From: Flavobacterium caeni
GTDB lineage: Bacteria; Bacteroidota; Bacteroidia; Flavobacteriales; Flavobacteriaceae
NCBI RefSeq assembly: GCF_900101895.1
Contig: NZ_FMVF01000004.1
Location: 62,001-126,000 of the forward strand
Direction of reading: 5' to 3'
DNA: 64,000 nucleotides
Part shown: positions 45,093 through 53,798 of the stretch, piece by piece
Position numbering within the stretch: position 1 is the first letter of the stretch
How the letters are laid out: every line of letters starts with the position of its first letter
Program-made: the position numbers and the translations under genes
Notes under the pieces: generated by a model
Database searches by the model: none
Seen by the model: the letters and a program-made list of their open reading frames with translations, nothing else
Told to the model about the DNA's origin: nothing

Positions 45093-46754
45093 TTATTGCT
45101 TGATGATTTTATACGACTGTCCGCCAGTCACCAAATGGTACACGCCCGCGGTGAGCGCGCCGGTATCGATGCCTTCGGCAGAAAGCGTACCGTTTTTGAC
45201 CGCGCGTCCTAGGGCGTCGTACAAGGCAAATTGCTTTTCTGCTGCGGCTTCGATCCCGTCTATGTACAACCTGTCGGTTACGGGATTGGGATACATGCGA
45301 AGCCGTGGTTTTGTTGAATGCTCGGCTACGGCCAGCGATTCGTCGGTGAGTTTGACCAGAAACATGTCGCGGAAATCGACCGATTGCGCGGTAAGTACGG
45401 CCGCGCCCGGATCCAAATCTACGGTGCCCTCAAATGCCGATCCCACCAAAATGTTGTCCTGCGGATCAATGCTCATGGCCGAGCGGTCTACGGTGTTGAT
45501 GCCGCCCCAGTGCGTGCCCCAAACGAATTGGCCGTCGTTGTGCAATTTGACAACAAAGCTCTCGGTGTCGAGGTTGCTTTCTTCGGTAAGTGTGATGGCG
45601 CCAACGGTCATCGTTCCGTTGAAATAACCGTTCACCAGTACATCGTCGTGGCTGTTCACCGCTACAATGTAACCCGTAGTGACGCCCGTTCCCGCCAAAT
45701 GTCTGGCCCAGGCTACACTGCCGTCGGTATTGATTTTGGCGACATAGCCGTTGACAAAGTCGATGGGTGTCATGACGACGGTCCCTTCGGCGGTCTCGAA
45801 CGTGCCTTGGCCGTTGAGGTAGCCCGTCACGAACACATTGCCTTGGCTGTCGCCCGCCACCGATAGGCCGTAGCCGCCATTTTCTACCTGCGCCACCTTG
45901 GTCGCCTTGAGCAAATCGCCATCCTGGTTGGTTTGGTAGACGAAGATGCCGTCGTAGCCATTGTCGGCCGAAAGTTCCACGATCCCGTCCGAAGGGTCGA
46001 AATCTACCGTCCCTCTGAAATTGCCCGACAGCAAGACATTGCCGTTGGGTAAGGTTTGCATGCCCGTGACCAGATCAAAATCGGGTCCGCCGATGGCCTG
46101 CGCCCAAATAAAGCTGCCGTCCTTGGTGAGTTTGACCAGAAAACCGTCGCCTGCGCTTGGGGTAATGGCGTGTTGCCCGGCATTGGGGTCAAAGTCCAAT
46201 TCGGCATAAAAGTACCCCGAGACATACACATTGTCCTGGCTGTCGATACCGATGCCGTTCGACTCCTCGTAATCGGTACCTTCAAAATGCTTGGCCCACA
46301 TGAATTCGCCGTTGGCGCTGAGCTTAAGGATAAAGACATCGAGGCTTCCCGTGGCCGTGAGCAGGAATTCGCCAACGCCCGGATCGAAGTCGCCCGTGTC
46401 TTGGAATACGCCCGTCAGATAGACGTTTCCCGAAGAATCGGTCGCGATTTTGGTACCGTAGTCGCCAAACTGCCCGCCCATGCTTTTGGCCCACAGCAAG
46501 CTGCCGTCGGGCGCGGTTTTTTGCAAAAAAATCTCGAAGTCGATGTTGGTCGTCAGCAGGTATTCTTGATCGGTAAGGTCAAAGTCTGCCGTGTAGGTAA
46601 AATAGCCCGTGGTGTAGGTGTTGCCCTGGGCATCGGTGTGCATGGCCAGCACGACGTCTTCGCCACTACCGCCAAAACGGCCACCCCAGGCAAGGGTTTG
46701 GGCGCCAGCTACCGAAAAGGTCAGCAAAAGCGCCGCCAGGAAAAATTTGTTCAT
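45093..46754 (-). CDS. Secreted SBBP-repeat beta-propeller-like protein with T9SS tail
   Basis: A 553-residue exported protein. Signal peptide (residues 1-19, ending AGAQ), then at least seven repeats of about 50-60 residues with the pattern DxxGNxYxTGxFxxxxDFDPG (for example SSGNVYLTGVFQDTGDFDPG), typical of SBBP beta-propeller-like proteins. The C-terminal type-IX-secretion domain begins near LRMYPNPVTDRLYID and ends KIIKQ. Ligand unknown. The ATG at 46754 is chosen over upstream in-frame codons because it starts the signal peptide. Located 59 bases upstream of the AraC-type gene on the same strand. Confidence 0.87.
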   Translation of the reverse strand: MNKFFLAALLLTFSVAGAQTLAWGGRFGGSGEDVVLAMHTDAQGNTYTTGYFTYTADFDLTDQEYLLTTNIDFEIFLQKTAPDGSLLWAKSMGGQFGDYGTKIATDSSGNVYLTGVFQDTGDFDPGVGEFLLTATGSLDVFILKLSANGEFMWAKHFEGTDYEESNGIGIDSQDNVYVSGYFYAELDFDPNAGQHAITPSAGDGFLVKLTKDGSFIWAQAIGGPDFDLVTGMQTLPNGNVLLSGNFRGTVDFDPSDGIVELSADNGYDGIFVYQTNQDGDLLKATKVAQVENGGYGLSVAGDSQGNVFVTGYLNGQGTFETAEGTVVMTPIDFVNGYVAKINTDGSVAWARHLAGTGVTTGYIVAVNSHDDVLVNGYFNGTMTVGAITLTEESNLDTESFVVKLHNDGQFVWGTHWGGINTVDRSAMSIDPQDNILVGSAFEGTVDLDPGAAVLTAQSVDFRDMFLVKLTDESLAVAEHSTKPRLRMYPNPVTDRLYIDGIEAAAEKQFALYDALGRAVKNGTLSAEGIDTGALTAGVYHLVTGGQSYKIIKQ

Positions 46755-46903
46755 GGTTTTTTGATTGATTAAACATGGGTACGAAATACGCCTAAAAAAA
46801 ACATTCCGGCGGCTCAATGCGTCCGTTGATACGCATTTTGCGGTGTGTTGATGAGGCACACGCCAAAAAAGATTTCAGGTGAGTCGGCGGGTTACGTGAT
46901 TCG

Positions 46904-47209
46904 TTACATTTCGGTTTCCTTACCGTGCTCGAAAAAGTTTACATAAAAGAACTCGTTCGGACCGAGCGCGAGTTCGTTGAGCGTGGTTTGCAAAGCCGCT
47001 GTTTTTTCGTCAAGGTTTTCGATGCCGTGCAGCCGCAGGAATTCGACAAAATGGGCGAGGTTGTCAAACTTAAAACTGAGTTTGGTATTGAGCGAATACG
47101 GCGTAATCTTAAAGTCGAGCGATTTGCCCTGCTGCGCTTTCTTTGCGGCCAGGTCCTGAAACCCTTCGCGAACCAAGGCTTCGGTAATTTCGTGGAAAAT
47201 GGTGGTCAT
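46904..47209 (-). CDS. Conserved-looking small hypothetical protein
   Basis: A 101-residue soluble protein, mostly helical (MTTIFHEITEALVREGFQDLAAKKAQQ), with a middle beta segment FKITPYSLNTKLSFKFD and a C-terminal FFYVNFFEHGKE. No family recognised. The ATG at 47209 is preferred over a TTG eight codons upstream. Divergent from the small membrane protein at 47381. Confidence 0.6.
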   Translation of the reverse strand: MTTIFHEITEALVREGFQDLAAKKAQQGKSLDFKITPYSLNTKLSFKFDNLAHFVEFLRLHGIENLDEKTAALQTTLNELALGPNEFFYVNFFEHGKETEM

Positions 47210-47380
47210 GGCTTCTGGAATTTGAGTCTTCAAGTTACAAAAACCCGTTTACAGATAAAGCCGATAAGGTTACAACTTTGGAGGCCGCTTTTGCCCGACA
47301 ATTTCGGCAAACATGACAAAAGTCATAAAATGCCCGATACAGGCGGCGTAATTTTACACTATAAATTAAAACACACAGTT

Positions 47381-47674
47381 ATGAGCACTTACGATAAAAT
47401 TTACAGTCAGTTCGAATATGGTTATTACGGTAGCATCGCCTTGGGCATCCTGCTATCGAGTTGTATAGGCGGTATCGCGGCCATGGCGGTACTCGAAAAC
47501 GGCACCAGCCCGTTGCAGTTGTTCCAGTTGTTTGTGGTGGTGGCCAGCGCCATGTTGTTCAACGGATCGGTATTGTCGCAACAAAAGCCACGCACGATTT
47601 ACAACACGTTGATTATAAGTGTTGTGGTCAACACGCTGTTGGCGGCGGTCAATTTTTACGTCTACTACAGCTAA
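47381..47674 (+). CDS. Small membrane protein with three hydrophobic segments
   Basis: A 97-residue integral membrane protein starting at ATG 47381 (MSTYDKIYSQFEYGYYG). Hydrophobic segments lie at about residues 18-36, 46-64 and 76-94. No catalytic or binding motif. A longer upstream in-frame reading frame exists but runs antisense to the 46904 gene and is not used. Ends just before a pair of back-to-back terminators. Function unknown. Confidence 0.65.
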   Translation: MSTYDKIYSQFEYGYYGSIALGILLSSCIGGIAAMAVLENGTSPLQLFQLFVVVASAMLFNGSVLSQQKPRTIYNTLIISVVVNTLLAAVNFYVYYS

Positions 47675-47699
47675 AAAAAACCCGTCTTGCGGGACGGGT
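47673..47699 (-). terminator. Terminator of the M13 peptidase gene (minus strand)
   Basis: Stem ACCCGTC/GACGGGT with a 6-base loop; on the minus strand it is followed by eight Ts. It lies beyond the plus-strand terminator, nested between the two convergent genes. Confidence 0.7.
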
Positions 47700-47716
47700 C
47701 ATTGGTTATTGATGGT

Positions 47717-47752
47717 AGCCCCGGGATAGCATTTGCGCCCGGGGCTTTTTTT
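47717..47752 (+). terminator. Terminator of the small membrane protein gene (plus strand)
   Basis: Strong 9-bp stem AGCCCCGGG/CCCGGGGCT followed by a run of Ts. Confidence 0.8.
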
Positions 47753-47753
47753 A

Positions 47754-49796
47754 TTACCAGATCTTCACGCGTTTTTCGGGCGCGATGTAGAGCGAATCGC
47801 CCGGCTTCACACCAAACGCTTCGTAGAACTCGGGGATGTTTCTGATGGTGCCGTTCACACGCGCGTTGGCCGGCGAATGTGGGTCCGACGCTACCTGGCT
47901 GCGCAGCGATTCCTCGCGGTCCTTGCTGAGCCACACCTGGCCCCAGCCCAAAAACACGCGTTGTTCGCCCGTAAATCCGTCGAGTTTTGGCGAAGGCTTG
48001 CCGCCGAGGCTCATCTTGTAGGCCTTGATGGCGATGCTGAGTCCGCCCAAATCGCCAATGTTTTCGCCCAACGTGAATTGGCCGTTGACGTTCAAATCGG
48101 GGAACACCTTGATGTTGTTGTATTGGTCGACGAGCGCCGCCGTACGCTGCTGGAACGCCTGTTTGTCGCTGGCCGTCCACCAGTCGCGCATCACGCCATC
48201 GCCATCAAAATTGGCGCCCTGGTCGTCAAAACCGTGTCCGATTTCGTGTCCGATCACCGCGCCGATACCGCCATAGTTCACCGCATCGTCTGCCGCGAGG
48301 TTAAAGTAAGGCGGTTGTAGTATGGCTGCCGGGAACACGATCTCGTTCAAACTCGGGTTGTAGTACGCGTTCACCGTTTGCGGGCTCATGCCCCATTCGT
48401 CCTTGTCGACGGGTTTGCCCAGTTTGTCCAATTGACGCTGGTACTCGAACTGCGTGGCGCGTTGCATGTTGCCATACAAATCATTTTTCGCGATCTTGAG
48501 CGCCGAATAGTCGCGCCATTTGTCGGGATAGCCAATCTTGGGGTTGAATTTCTTGATCTTTTCGAGCGCCTGTTTCTTGGTTTCGGGGCTCATCCAATCG
48601 AGCGTCTTGATGCTTTCGGCGTAGGCCTTGAGCAAGTTGTCGACCAGTTTGACCATGCGTTCCTTGGCCTCTGGCGGGAAATGTTTGGCCACGTATTCCT
48701 TGCCGACGATTTCACCTAGGTTGCCGTTGACGGTCTCTACCGCACGACGCCATTGCTCGCGTTGCTTCTCGATGCCGTACAAAGTCTTGCCGTAAAACGA
48801 AAAGTTTTCCTGGTCGATGGCCGCCGTGAGCGACTTGGCCCCGCCGTGGAGCACGCCCCATTTGAGGTACACCTTCCACACGTCAAGCGGCGTGTTCTTG
48901 ATGATGCTGTTGAGCGACTTGATGAAATCGACCTGCGACACGACAATGCGTTTCTCGTTTTGCATGCCCGCCGCGGTCAGGTAGGTGTTCCAGTCGAAAT
49001 CGGGCATGAGCTTCTTGAGATCGGCCGTGGCGTATACATTGTACAACGCGGCGGTGTTGCGCGTGTCTTCTTTTTTCATGTGCGCCTGCGCGATCTGCGT
49101 TTCGAGCGCGAGTATTTTGGTCGCGCAGCCTGCGGGATCGGCCACTTGGCCCAACGTCAACATGTTCTGCACGTGGGTGCGGTATTTGTCGCGGATGGCT
49201 TTCGATTTGTCGTCGGTGAGCAAATAGTATTCGCGCTCGGGCAAGCCAAGACCGCTTTGCCAGGTCATGAGCACATGTTCGGTCGGCTTTTTGAAATCCT
49301 GTTGTACGCTAAGGTTGAACGGATACAGGTTGCCGTCGCGGTTGGCGTTGCCAAAGAATTTCGCAAGATCGGTGTACGAAGCAATCGCGTCGATGGCCTT
49401 GAATTCGGGTTGGATGGGTGAAATGCCCTTGGCGTCACGCGTTTTCTGGTCCATGTACGAGGCATAGAAGTCGCCGATTTTTTGTTCGTTCGAACCCTCG
49501 GCGCCGCCAGATTTGGCGGCCGCTTCAATGATGGCGCGCACATCTTCCTGCGATTGGTCATACAAAATGTCGGCGGCACCATAAGACGACTTGTCGGCAG
49601 GGATGGCCGTTTTCTTGAGCCAGGCGCCGTTGACATAGGCATCAAAGTTATCGCCCGGTTTGACGAGCGTATCCATGTTTTGTTTGAGAATGCCCGATTG
49701 CATCGGTTGGCTGGCGTCCGACTTGCCGCACGAGTGCAACACTAGGACAGAAGCGGCGAGCAGGCAAGCCTGTAGCCCGTGGTGGTATTTGATCAT
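47754..49796 (-). CDS. M13 family zinc metallopeptidase (PepO/neprilysin-like) lipoprotein
   Basis: A 680-residue oligopeptidase. Lipobox VLHSC (Cys23); N-terminal M13 domain to about residue 430 with NFDAYVNGAWLKKTAIP and NAYYNPSLNEIVFPAAIL; zinc site VIGHEIGHGFDDQGANFDGDG, where HEIGH carries the HExxH motif; third ligand Glu and Asp in GENIGDLGG; C-terminal KRVKIW. It cleaves small peptides in the periplasm or at the surface. Its promoter has TATATTTG about 90 bases upstream. A large non-coding region with inverted repeats separates it from the tRNA gene. Confidence 0.95.
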   Translation of the reverse strand: MIKYHHGLQACLLAASVLVLHSCGKSDASQPMQSGILKQNMDTLVKPGDNFDAYVNGAWLKKTAIPADKSSYGAADILYDQSQEDVRAIIEAAAKSGGAEGSNEQKIGDFYASYMDQKTRDAKGISPIQPEFKAIDAIASYTDLAKFFGNANRDGNLYPFNLSVQQDFKKPTEHVLMTWQSGLGLPEREYYLLTDDKSKAIRDKYRTHVQNMLTLGQVADPAGCATKILALETQIAQAHMKKEDTRNTAALYNVYATADLKKLMPDFDWNTYLTAAGMQNEKRIVVSQVDFIKSLNSIIKNTPLDVWKVYLKWGVLHGGAKSLTAAIDQENFSFYGKTLYGIEKQREQWRRAVETVNGNLGEIVGKEYVAKHFPPEAKERMVKLVDNLLKAYAESIKTLDWMSPETKKQALEKIKKFNPKIGYPDKWRDYSALKIAKNDLYGNMQRATQFEYQRQLDKLGKPVDKDEWGMSPQTVNAYYNPSLNEIVFPAAILQPPYFNLAADDAVNYGGIGAVIGHEIGHGFDDQGANFDGDGVMRDWWTASDKQAFQQRTAALVDQYNNIKVFPDLNVNGQFTLGENIGDLGGLSIAIKAYKMSLGGKPSPKLDGFTGEQRVFLGWGQVWLSKDREESLRSQVASDPHSPANARVNGTIRNIPEFYEAFGVKPGDSLYIAPEKRVKIW

Positions 49797-49887
49797 AAAA
49801 ATGGTTTTTTCGGCACGTTCCGAACTGCTCGGTACGTTTCGGGTTGTTGGGTGTTTGTCTTTTTTAGGAACACTTTGTTACAGCCGC

Positions 49888-49895
49888 CAAATATA
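49888..49895 (-). promoter_or_regulatory. Candidate -7 promoter element of the M13 peptidase gene
   Basis: Minus-strand TATATTTG fits TAnnTTTG and gives a leader of roughly 85-90 bases to the ATG at 49796. Confidence 0.5.
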
Positions 49896-50071
49896 ATGGT
49901 TTTTGGGTTTGCGGCCCATCCGGGTCGTTGTGCGACGGGTGTTAAAAGTGCGGCATCGGAGAGTTTGAAAAGCCAAAGTGTTTGAATGTCTTGCTTCTTA
50001 AGTGTTGATTTTTAATGTTTTTTCGTAAGAATATCAACCCGTCTAGCGGCATCAATTTTACGTTCCAATCG

Positions 50072-50150
50072 GTGTGACATTTTTACAGAAAATGTCATTA
50101 TGTAACAGAAAATGTTGTGACATAATGGTATTTTTTGTCATTATGTCACA
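50072..50150. repeat. Inverted/direct repeat cluster (TGTGACATAATG motif)
   Basis: Arms TGTGACATAATG (50116-50127) and CATTATGTCACA (50139-50150) form a perfect 12-bp dyad with 11-base spacer. A third near copy, CATTATGTAACA, is at 50096-50107, and GTGTGACAT begins at 50072. ACAGAAAATGT occurs twice (50085-50095, 50105-50115), exactly 20 bases apart. Such density suggests cooperative binding by a regulator. Confidence 0.6.
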
Positions 50151-50216
50151 GCAAAGATGACGGTATGGCCATCGGCAGCGCCGCAGATTTTGAGTGAAAG
50201 ATTCGGAACAATCCAC

Positions 50217-50241
50217 AAAAAAAGCGGCCTCTAGCCGCTTT
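50217..50241 (-). terminator. Terminator after tRNA-Arg
   Basis: Minus-strand hairpin AAGCGGC/GCCGCTT followed by a run of Ts, directly after the tRNA 3' end. Confidence 0.8.
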
Positions 50242-50244
50242 AGT

Positions 50245-50314
50245 AGTCCCGCCAAGAATCGAACTTGGATCTAAAGTTTAGGAAACTTCTATTCTATCCG
50301 TTGAACTACGGGAC
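50245..50314 (-). tRNA. tRNA-Arg (anticodon CCT)
   Basis: The minus strand folds into a cloverleaf: acceptor GTCCCGT/GCGGGAC, anticodon stem GAAGT/ACTTT around loop TTCCTAA giving anticodon CCT (reads AGG), and T arm CCAAG-TTCGATT-CTTGG with a perfect 5-bp stem. CCA is not encoded. It lies downstream of galT on the same strand and is followed by its own terminator. Confidence 0.93.
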
Positions 50315-50384
50315 CCAATCAAAGGATCGGGGGCAAAAATAGCCAATTCCGTTTATCCAAACTTGAAAACTTTAAAAATTTAGG

Positions 50385-51440
50385 TTACGCGTTCGATTTG
50401 GTCTTGTAATGTACCGTCGGCAAATCGCGCAGGATCTTGGCGCTTTGCTCGGGTGTCAGGTCGCGTTGCGCCTCGCCCAGCATTTCGTAGCCCACCATAA
50501 ATTTCTTGACCGTCGCGCTGCGCAACAGCGGTGGGTAAAAGTGCATGTGGAAATGCCATTCGGGATGCGCCACGCGGTTGGTGGGTGCCTGGTGGATGCC
50601 CGACGAATACGGGAACGACGTCTCGAACAAGTTGTCGTATTTGGCCGTCACGTCCTTGAGGATTTGCGCGAACGCGTTTTTTTCGTCGTGGCTCATGGCC
50701 AGCAGGTTGCCAAAATGGCGACGGCTGACGATCATGATTTCATAAGGCCAGGTTGCCCAAAACGGAACCAGCGCAACAAAATGCCCGTTCTCACATACGA
50801 GACGCTCTTGTTGCTGCAGTTCCTGTTTGAGGTAATCGGCCAGCAGGCTGGTTTTGTGTTTTTCGTAGTAGGCCCGCAGGTGGTGTTGGGTGCGCTCGAC
50901 CTGTGTAGGCAAAGACGATTGCGCCCAGATTTGTCCGTGCGGATGCGGGTTGCTGCACCCCATGACGGCGCCCTTGTTCTCGAAAATCTGGACGTAGTTG
51001 ATGAACGGCTGGCTGCCGAGTTCGGCGTATTGTGTCGTCCAGGTATCGACCACTTTGGCGATGTCGGGCACGGCCATCTCGGCCAGCGTAAGGTTGTGGT
51101 TGGGCGAAAAACAAATCACTTTGTTGATGCCGCGTTCGGGTTTGGATTGGAACAAATCGGGTGCGTCGGATTCGAACACCACCTCGTCGCGCAACAGCGC
51201 AGGGAAGTCGTTGTCGAACACATAGCAGTCGGTGTAGGCTTGGTTGTGGGTGCCCTCGGCGCGCTCGTTGCCCGGACACAAATAGCAGTGCGGGTCGTAT
51301 TCGGGACGCGTCTCGGTGGGCAAACTTTCTTTTTGGCCTTGCCACGGACGCAGCGCGCGTTGCGGCGATACCAGGATCCATTCGCCGAGCAACGGGTTGT
51401 AGCGGCGGTGCGGGTGCAGGTTTTTATCGAATGTTTTCAT
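50385..51440 (-). CDS. galT: UDP-glucose--hexose-1-phosphate uridylyltransferase
   Basis: A 351-residue Leloir-pathway enzyme swapping UMP between UDP-glucose and galactose-1-phosphate. N-terminal RRYNPLLGEWILVSPQRALRPWQG, zinc-type CYLCPGN, FDNDFPAL, and the active-site NPHPHGQIW whose second histidine forms the covalent UMP intermediate are all present. The ATG at 51440 starts the conserved sequence and overlaps galK by 17 bases, so the two are coupled. Last gene of the galactan/galactose operon (GH53-galK-galT). galE is not in the window. Confidence 0.96.
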   Translation of the reverse strand: MKTFDKNLHPHRRYNPLLGEWILVSPQRALRPWQGQKESLPTETRPEYDPHCYLCPGNERAEGTHNQAYTDCYVFDNDFPALLRDEVVFESDAPDLFQSKPERGINKVICFSPNHNLTLAEMAVPDIAKVVDTWTTQYAELGSQPFINYVQIFENKGAVMGCSNPHPHGQIWAQSSLPTQVERTQHHLRAYYEKHKTSLLADYLKQELQQQERLVCENGHFVALVPFWATWPYEIMIVSRRHFGNLLAMSHDEKNAFAQILKDVTAKYDNLFETSFPYSSGIHQAPTNRVAHPEWHFHMHFYPPLLRSATVKKFMVGYEMLGEAQRDLTPEQSAKILRDLPTVHYKTKSNA

Positions 51441-52608
51441 GGTCTTTGTATCGGGTGGTACCTTTGGCGATCTTGACTTTGTAGGCTTTGAGCGTGATGC
51501 CGAATGTCTTGGCGTATTCGGCCGACAATTCATCGATGAGCGCGTCCTCGAATCCTTTCTCGACCAGGTTGATCGAACAGCCGCCAAAGCCGCCGCCCAT
51601 CATGCGCGAACCGATGACCTGCGGGATGTTGCCCGTATAGGCCACCAGGAAATCAATTTCGGGACAGCTCACTTCATAATCCTGCGACAGCCCCAAATGC
51701 GTACCGTACATCAATTGCCCGAACCGGATGAAGTTTTCGGCTTCGAGCGCATCTACGGCCTCGCGCACGCGTTGGATTTCGCCCACCACAAAACGGCACC
51801 TGCGCAGCACCACATCGCCCAATTCCTGCTCGAGCGAATTTACCATTTCCATCGTACAATCGCGGAACGTATTGACCTGCGGGAAGTGTTTTTTGATGAC
51901 CGACAATCCGTGTTCGACTTCTTGCCTGCGCACATTGTAACCCGAGGTCAGGTGCGTGTGCTTGACGTTGCTGTCGATGAGCAACAGCGCATATTTGTCG
52001 AAATCGGCCTTGTGGTAGGTGTAACCGAGCGACGTGCAATCGAGTTCGACCACGTGTTTCTTTTTGCCGAATACCGACGCGAATTGGTCCATGATGCCAC
52101 ATTTGACGCCCACAAAAGTGTGTTCGGACTGTTGGCCGATCTGTGCGATGCGCTCCTTGGTCAACCCCAGCGAGAACAAATCGTTCAGCGCATAGCCCAC
52201 GCCACATTCGAGCGCCGCCGACGACGACAATCCGGCGCCCATCGGGATGGTGCTGCTGAATACCATGTCGAATCCTTTGAGCGCATGGCCCGCGTCCTTG
52301 AGTTGGCTGACGACGCCCAGGATGTAGTTGACCCACATTTTTTCGACGGGAACAATCGGGTCGTTGAGGTCGAATTTGTAGGCTTCGTTCAAGTCCTTGG
52401 CCACAAGCGTGCAGTGCGTTGTGTCGTGCACCGAAATTGCAAAACAAAGGTATTTGTTGATCGCGGCCGGCAACACAAAACCGTCGTTGTAGTCGACGTG
52501 TTCGCCGATGAGGTTGATGCGGCCCGGCGACAAGAAAACCGATTCGGGTTCGGCGCCAAACAGCTTCGCAAAATGCGCCGACGTGTCTTTGATGAGTTTC
52601 TTTTTCAT
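51424..52608 (-). CDS. galK: Galactokinase
   Basis: A 394-residue GHMP kinase phosphorylating galactose at C1 with ATP. Galactokinase signature GRINLIGEHVDYNDGF is near residue 27, the ATP-binding GHMP motif PMGAGLSSSAALE follows at about 123, and the C-terminal motif GSRMMGGGFGGCSI is near 336. Length is typical. It starts three bases after the GH53 stop and overlaps galT, giving one tight operon. Confidence 0.97.
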   Translation of the reverse strand: MKKKLIKDTSAHFAKLFGAEPESVFLSPGRINLIGEHVDYNDGFVLPAAINKYLCFAISVHDTTHCTLVAKDLNEAYKFDLNDPIVPVEKMWVNYILGVVSQLKDAGHALKGFDMVFSSTIPMGAGLSSSAALECGVGYALNDLFSLGLTKERIAQIGQQSEHTFVGVKCGIMDQFASVFGKKKHVVELDCTSLGYTYHKADFDKYALLLIDSNVKHTHLTSGYNVRRQEVEHGLSVIKKHFPQVNTFRDCTMEMVNSLEQELGDVVLRRCRFVVGEIQRVREAVDALEAENFIRFGQLMYGTHLGLSQDYEVSCPEIDFLVAYTGNIPQVIGSRMMGGGFGGCSINLVEKGFEDALIDELSAEYAKTFGITLKAYKVKIAKGTTRYKDHENIR

Positions 52609-52611
52609 GGC

Positions 52612-53616
52612 TTATTCCTTAAAAGCGTCGAGCGCGGGAGAGGGTTTGCCATCGGCTTGCCAGGCGCTCAAATCGTAGTGGCTCCAGCTTTTTTCGCCCT
52701 GCGGTTCCCAGTAAATCACGCCCAGTCCTTTGTTGTCGGGTACCTCGCGTACGGCCTTGATCGTGGCCGCGAGCAGTTGGTGCGTGTTCTCGATTTTGTT
52801 GTATTCGCCGCCTACTTCTACCACCATAACCTCTTTGCCGTAGCGCTCGACCATGTCGTTCATGTTGTGGCGCAAATCGTCAATGGTTTCGCTCCAGTCT
52901 TTTTTGATCCAAAACGGATAATAGGACAACCCGATCACATCGTATTGCACCTGGTGCTTGGTGGCCTTGTCGTAAAACTTGCGGAACTTTTTGTTGTCGT
53001 TGCCCTGGTCGACGTGTACGATGACCTTGATCTTGGGATCGATGGCCTTGGTGGCCTCATAGCCTTTGTTGAGGAACAACGCCAGGTTTTTCCAGTTCTT
53101 GGTGCTGCCTTCGGGCCAGAGCATGCCGCCCGGGATTTCGTTGCCCACCTGTACCCATTCGGGTGTGACGCCCGCTTTTTTAAGCGCCGACAGCACGTCG
53201 AACGTATGGTTGTATACGTCTTGGCCGAGTTGGACCACCGAATGGTCTTTCCATGCGGCGGGTTTGAATTGTTTGCCCGGATCGGCCCACGAATCGCTGT
53301 AATGGAAGTCGATCATGATGCGAAAGCCCATGTCGTGCGCACGCTTGGACATCCTGACCACATCGTCCTTGCTGCAATGCCCGCTGGCTTTGTCGTCGTT
53401 GGGGTTGACGAACACGCGCAAACGGATGGTGTTCATGCCGCGGTCTTTGAGCAATTGCAGACATTCTTTGGGCGTTCCGTCGGTGTCGTAGAATTTATAG
53501 CCCGTGGCTTCCATCTGGTCGAGCCAACCCACATCGGCACCTTTGGCAAAATTGGGGTTTTGGGCATGCAATCCGATGGTGAGAAGCGCTACGGCAAGCA
53601 GGTGTAGTTTTTTCAT
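52612..53616 (-). CDS. GH53 arabinogalactan endo-beta-1,4-galactanase
   Basis: A 334-residue secreted enzyme (signal peptide about 1-18, ending GLHAQ) that cleaves beta-1,4-galactan side chains of pectin. The TIM barrel shows GADVGWLDQME, the family RLRVFVNP and DFHYSDSWADPGKQ motifs, the acid/base Glu in WVQVGNEI and the nucleophile Glu in MVVEVGGEYN. It heads the operon with galK and galT, so it supplies galactose for the Leloir steps. The promoter lies in the divergent region shared with the GntR-type regulator. Confidence 0.94.
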   Translation of the reverse strand: MKKLHLLAVALLTIGLHAQNPNFAKGADVGWLDQMEATGYKFYDTDGTPKECLQLLKDRGMNTIRLRVFVNPNDDKASGHCSKDDVVRMSKRAHDMGFRIMIDFHYSDSWADPGKQFKPAAWKDHSVVQLGQDVYNHTFDVLSALKKAGVTPEWVQVGNEIPGGMLWPEGSTKNWKNLALFLNKGYEATKAIDPKIKVIVHVDQGNDNKKFRKFYDKATKHQVQYDVIGLSYYPFWIKKDWSETIDDLRHNMNDMVERYGKEVMVVEVGGEYNKIENTHQLLAATIKAVREVPDNKGLGVIYWEPQGEKSWSHYDLSAWQADGKPSPALDAFKE

Positions 53617-53756
53617 TTCTTGAAAATTAGGTCACGGGAACAATTGACAATCGGTCTAGAAAATCGATTCAATATTGAGAATGTCGTTTTTTATCCCGTT
53701 GTTTTTTAAGGATATGGGTCAAAATTACCAAACAAAACCAATCAAGCCCACCTGTA

Positions 53757-53792
53757 CCTACCGGTTTTTGCGTATCTTGCCTACCAGTTTTT
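53757..53792 (+). promoter_or_regulatory. Tandem direct-repeat operator before the GntR-type regulator
   Basis: CCTACCGGTTTTT (53757-53769) and CCTACCAGTTTTT (53780-53792) match at 12 of 13 positions with start-to-start spacing of 23 bases, about two helical turns, and end six bases before the regulator ATG. Suggests autoregulation, possibly shared with the divergent galactan operon. Confidence 0.45.
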
Positions 53793-53798
53793 CGAACC

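Larger units (their letters stand above)
49797..50216. other. Long intergenic region between M13 peptidase and tRNA-Arg
   Basis: No gene is seen. The left part carries the M13 promoter element (49888-49895). The middle (about 50072-50150) is a dense cluster of inverted and direct repeats. A 65-codon minus-strand frame over the cluster is not convincing as a gene. Confidence 0.6.

Noticed and set aside
50058..50255. 65-codon minus-strand frame over the inverted-repeat cluster
   Set aside because: It runs into the tRNA terminator and tRNA gene region and has no sensible composition.
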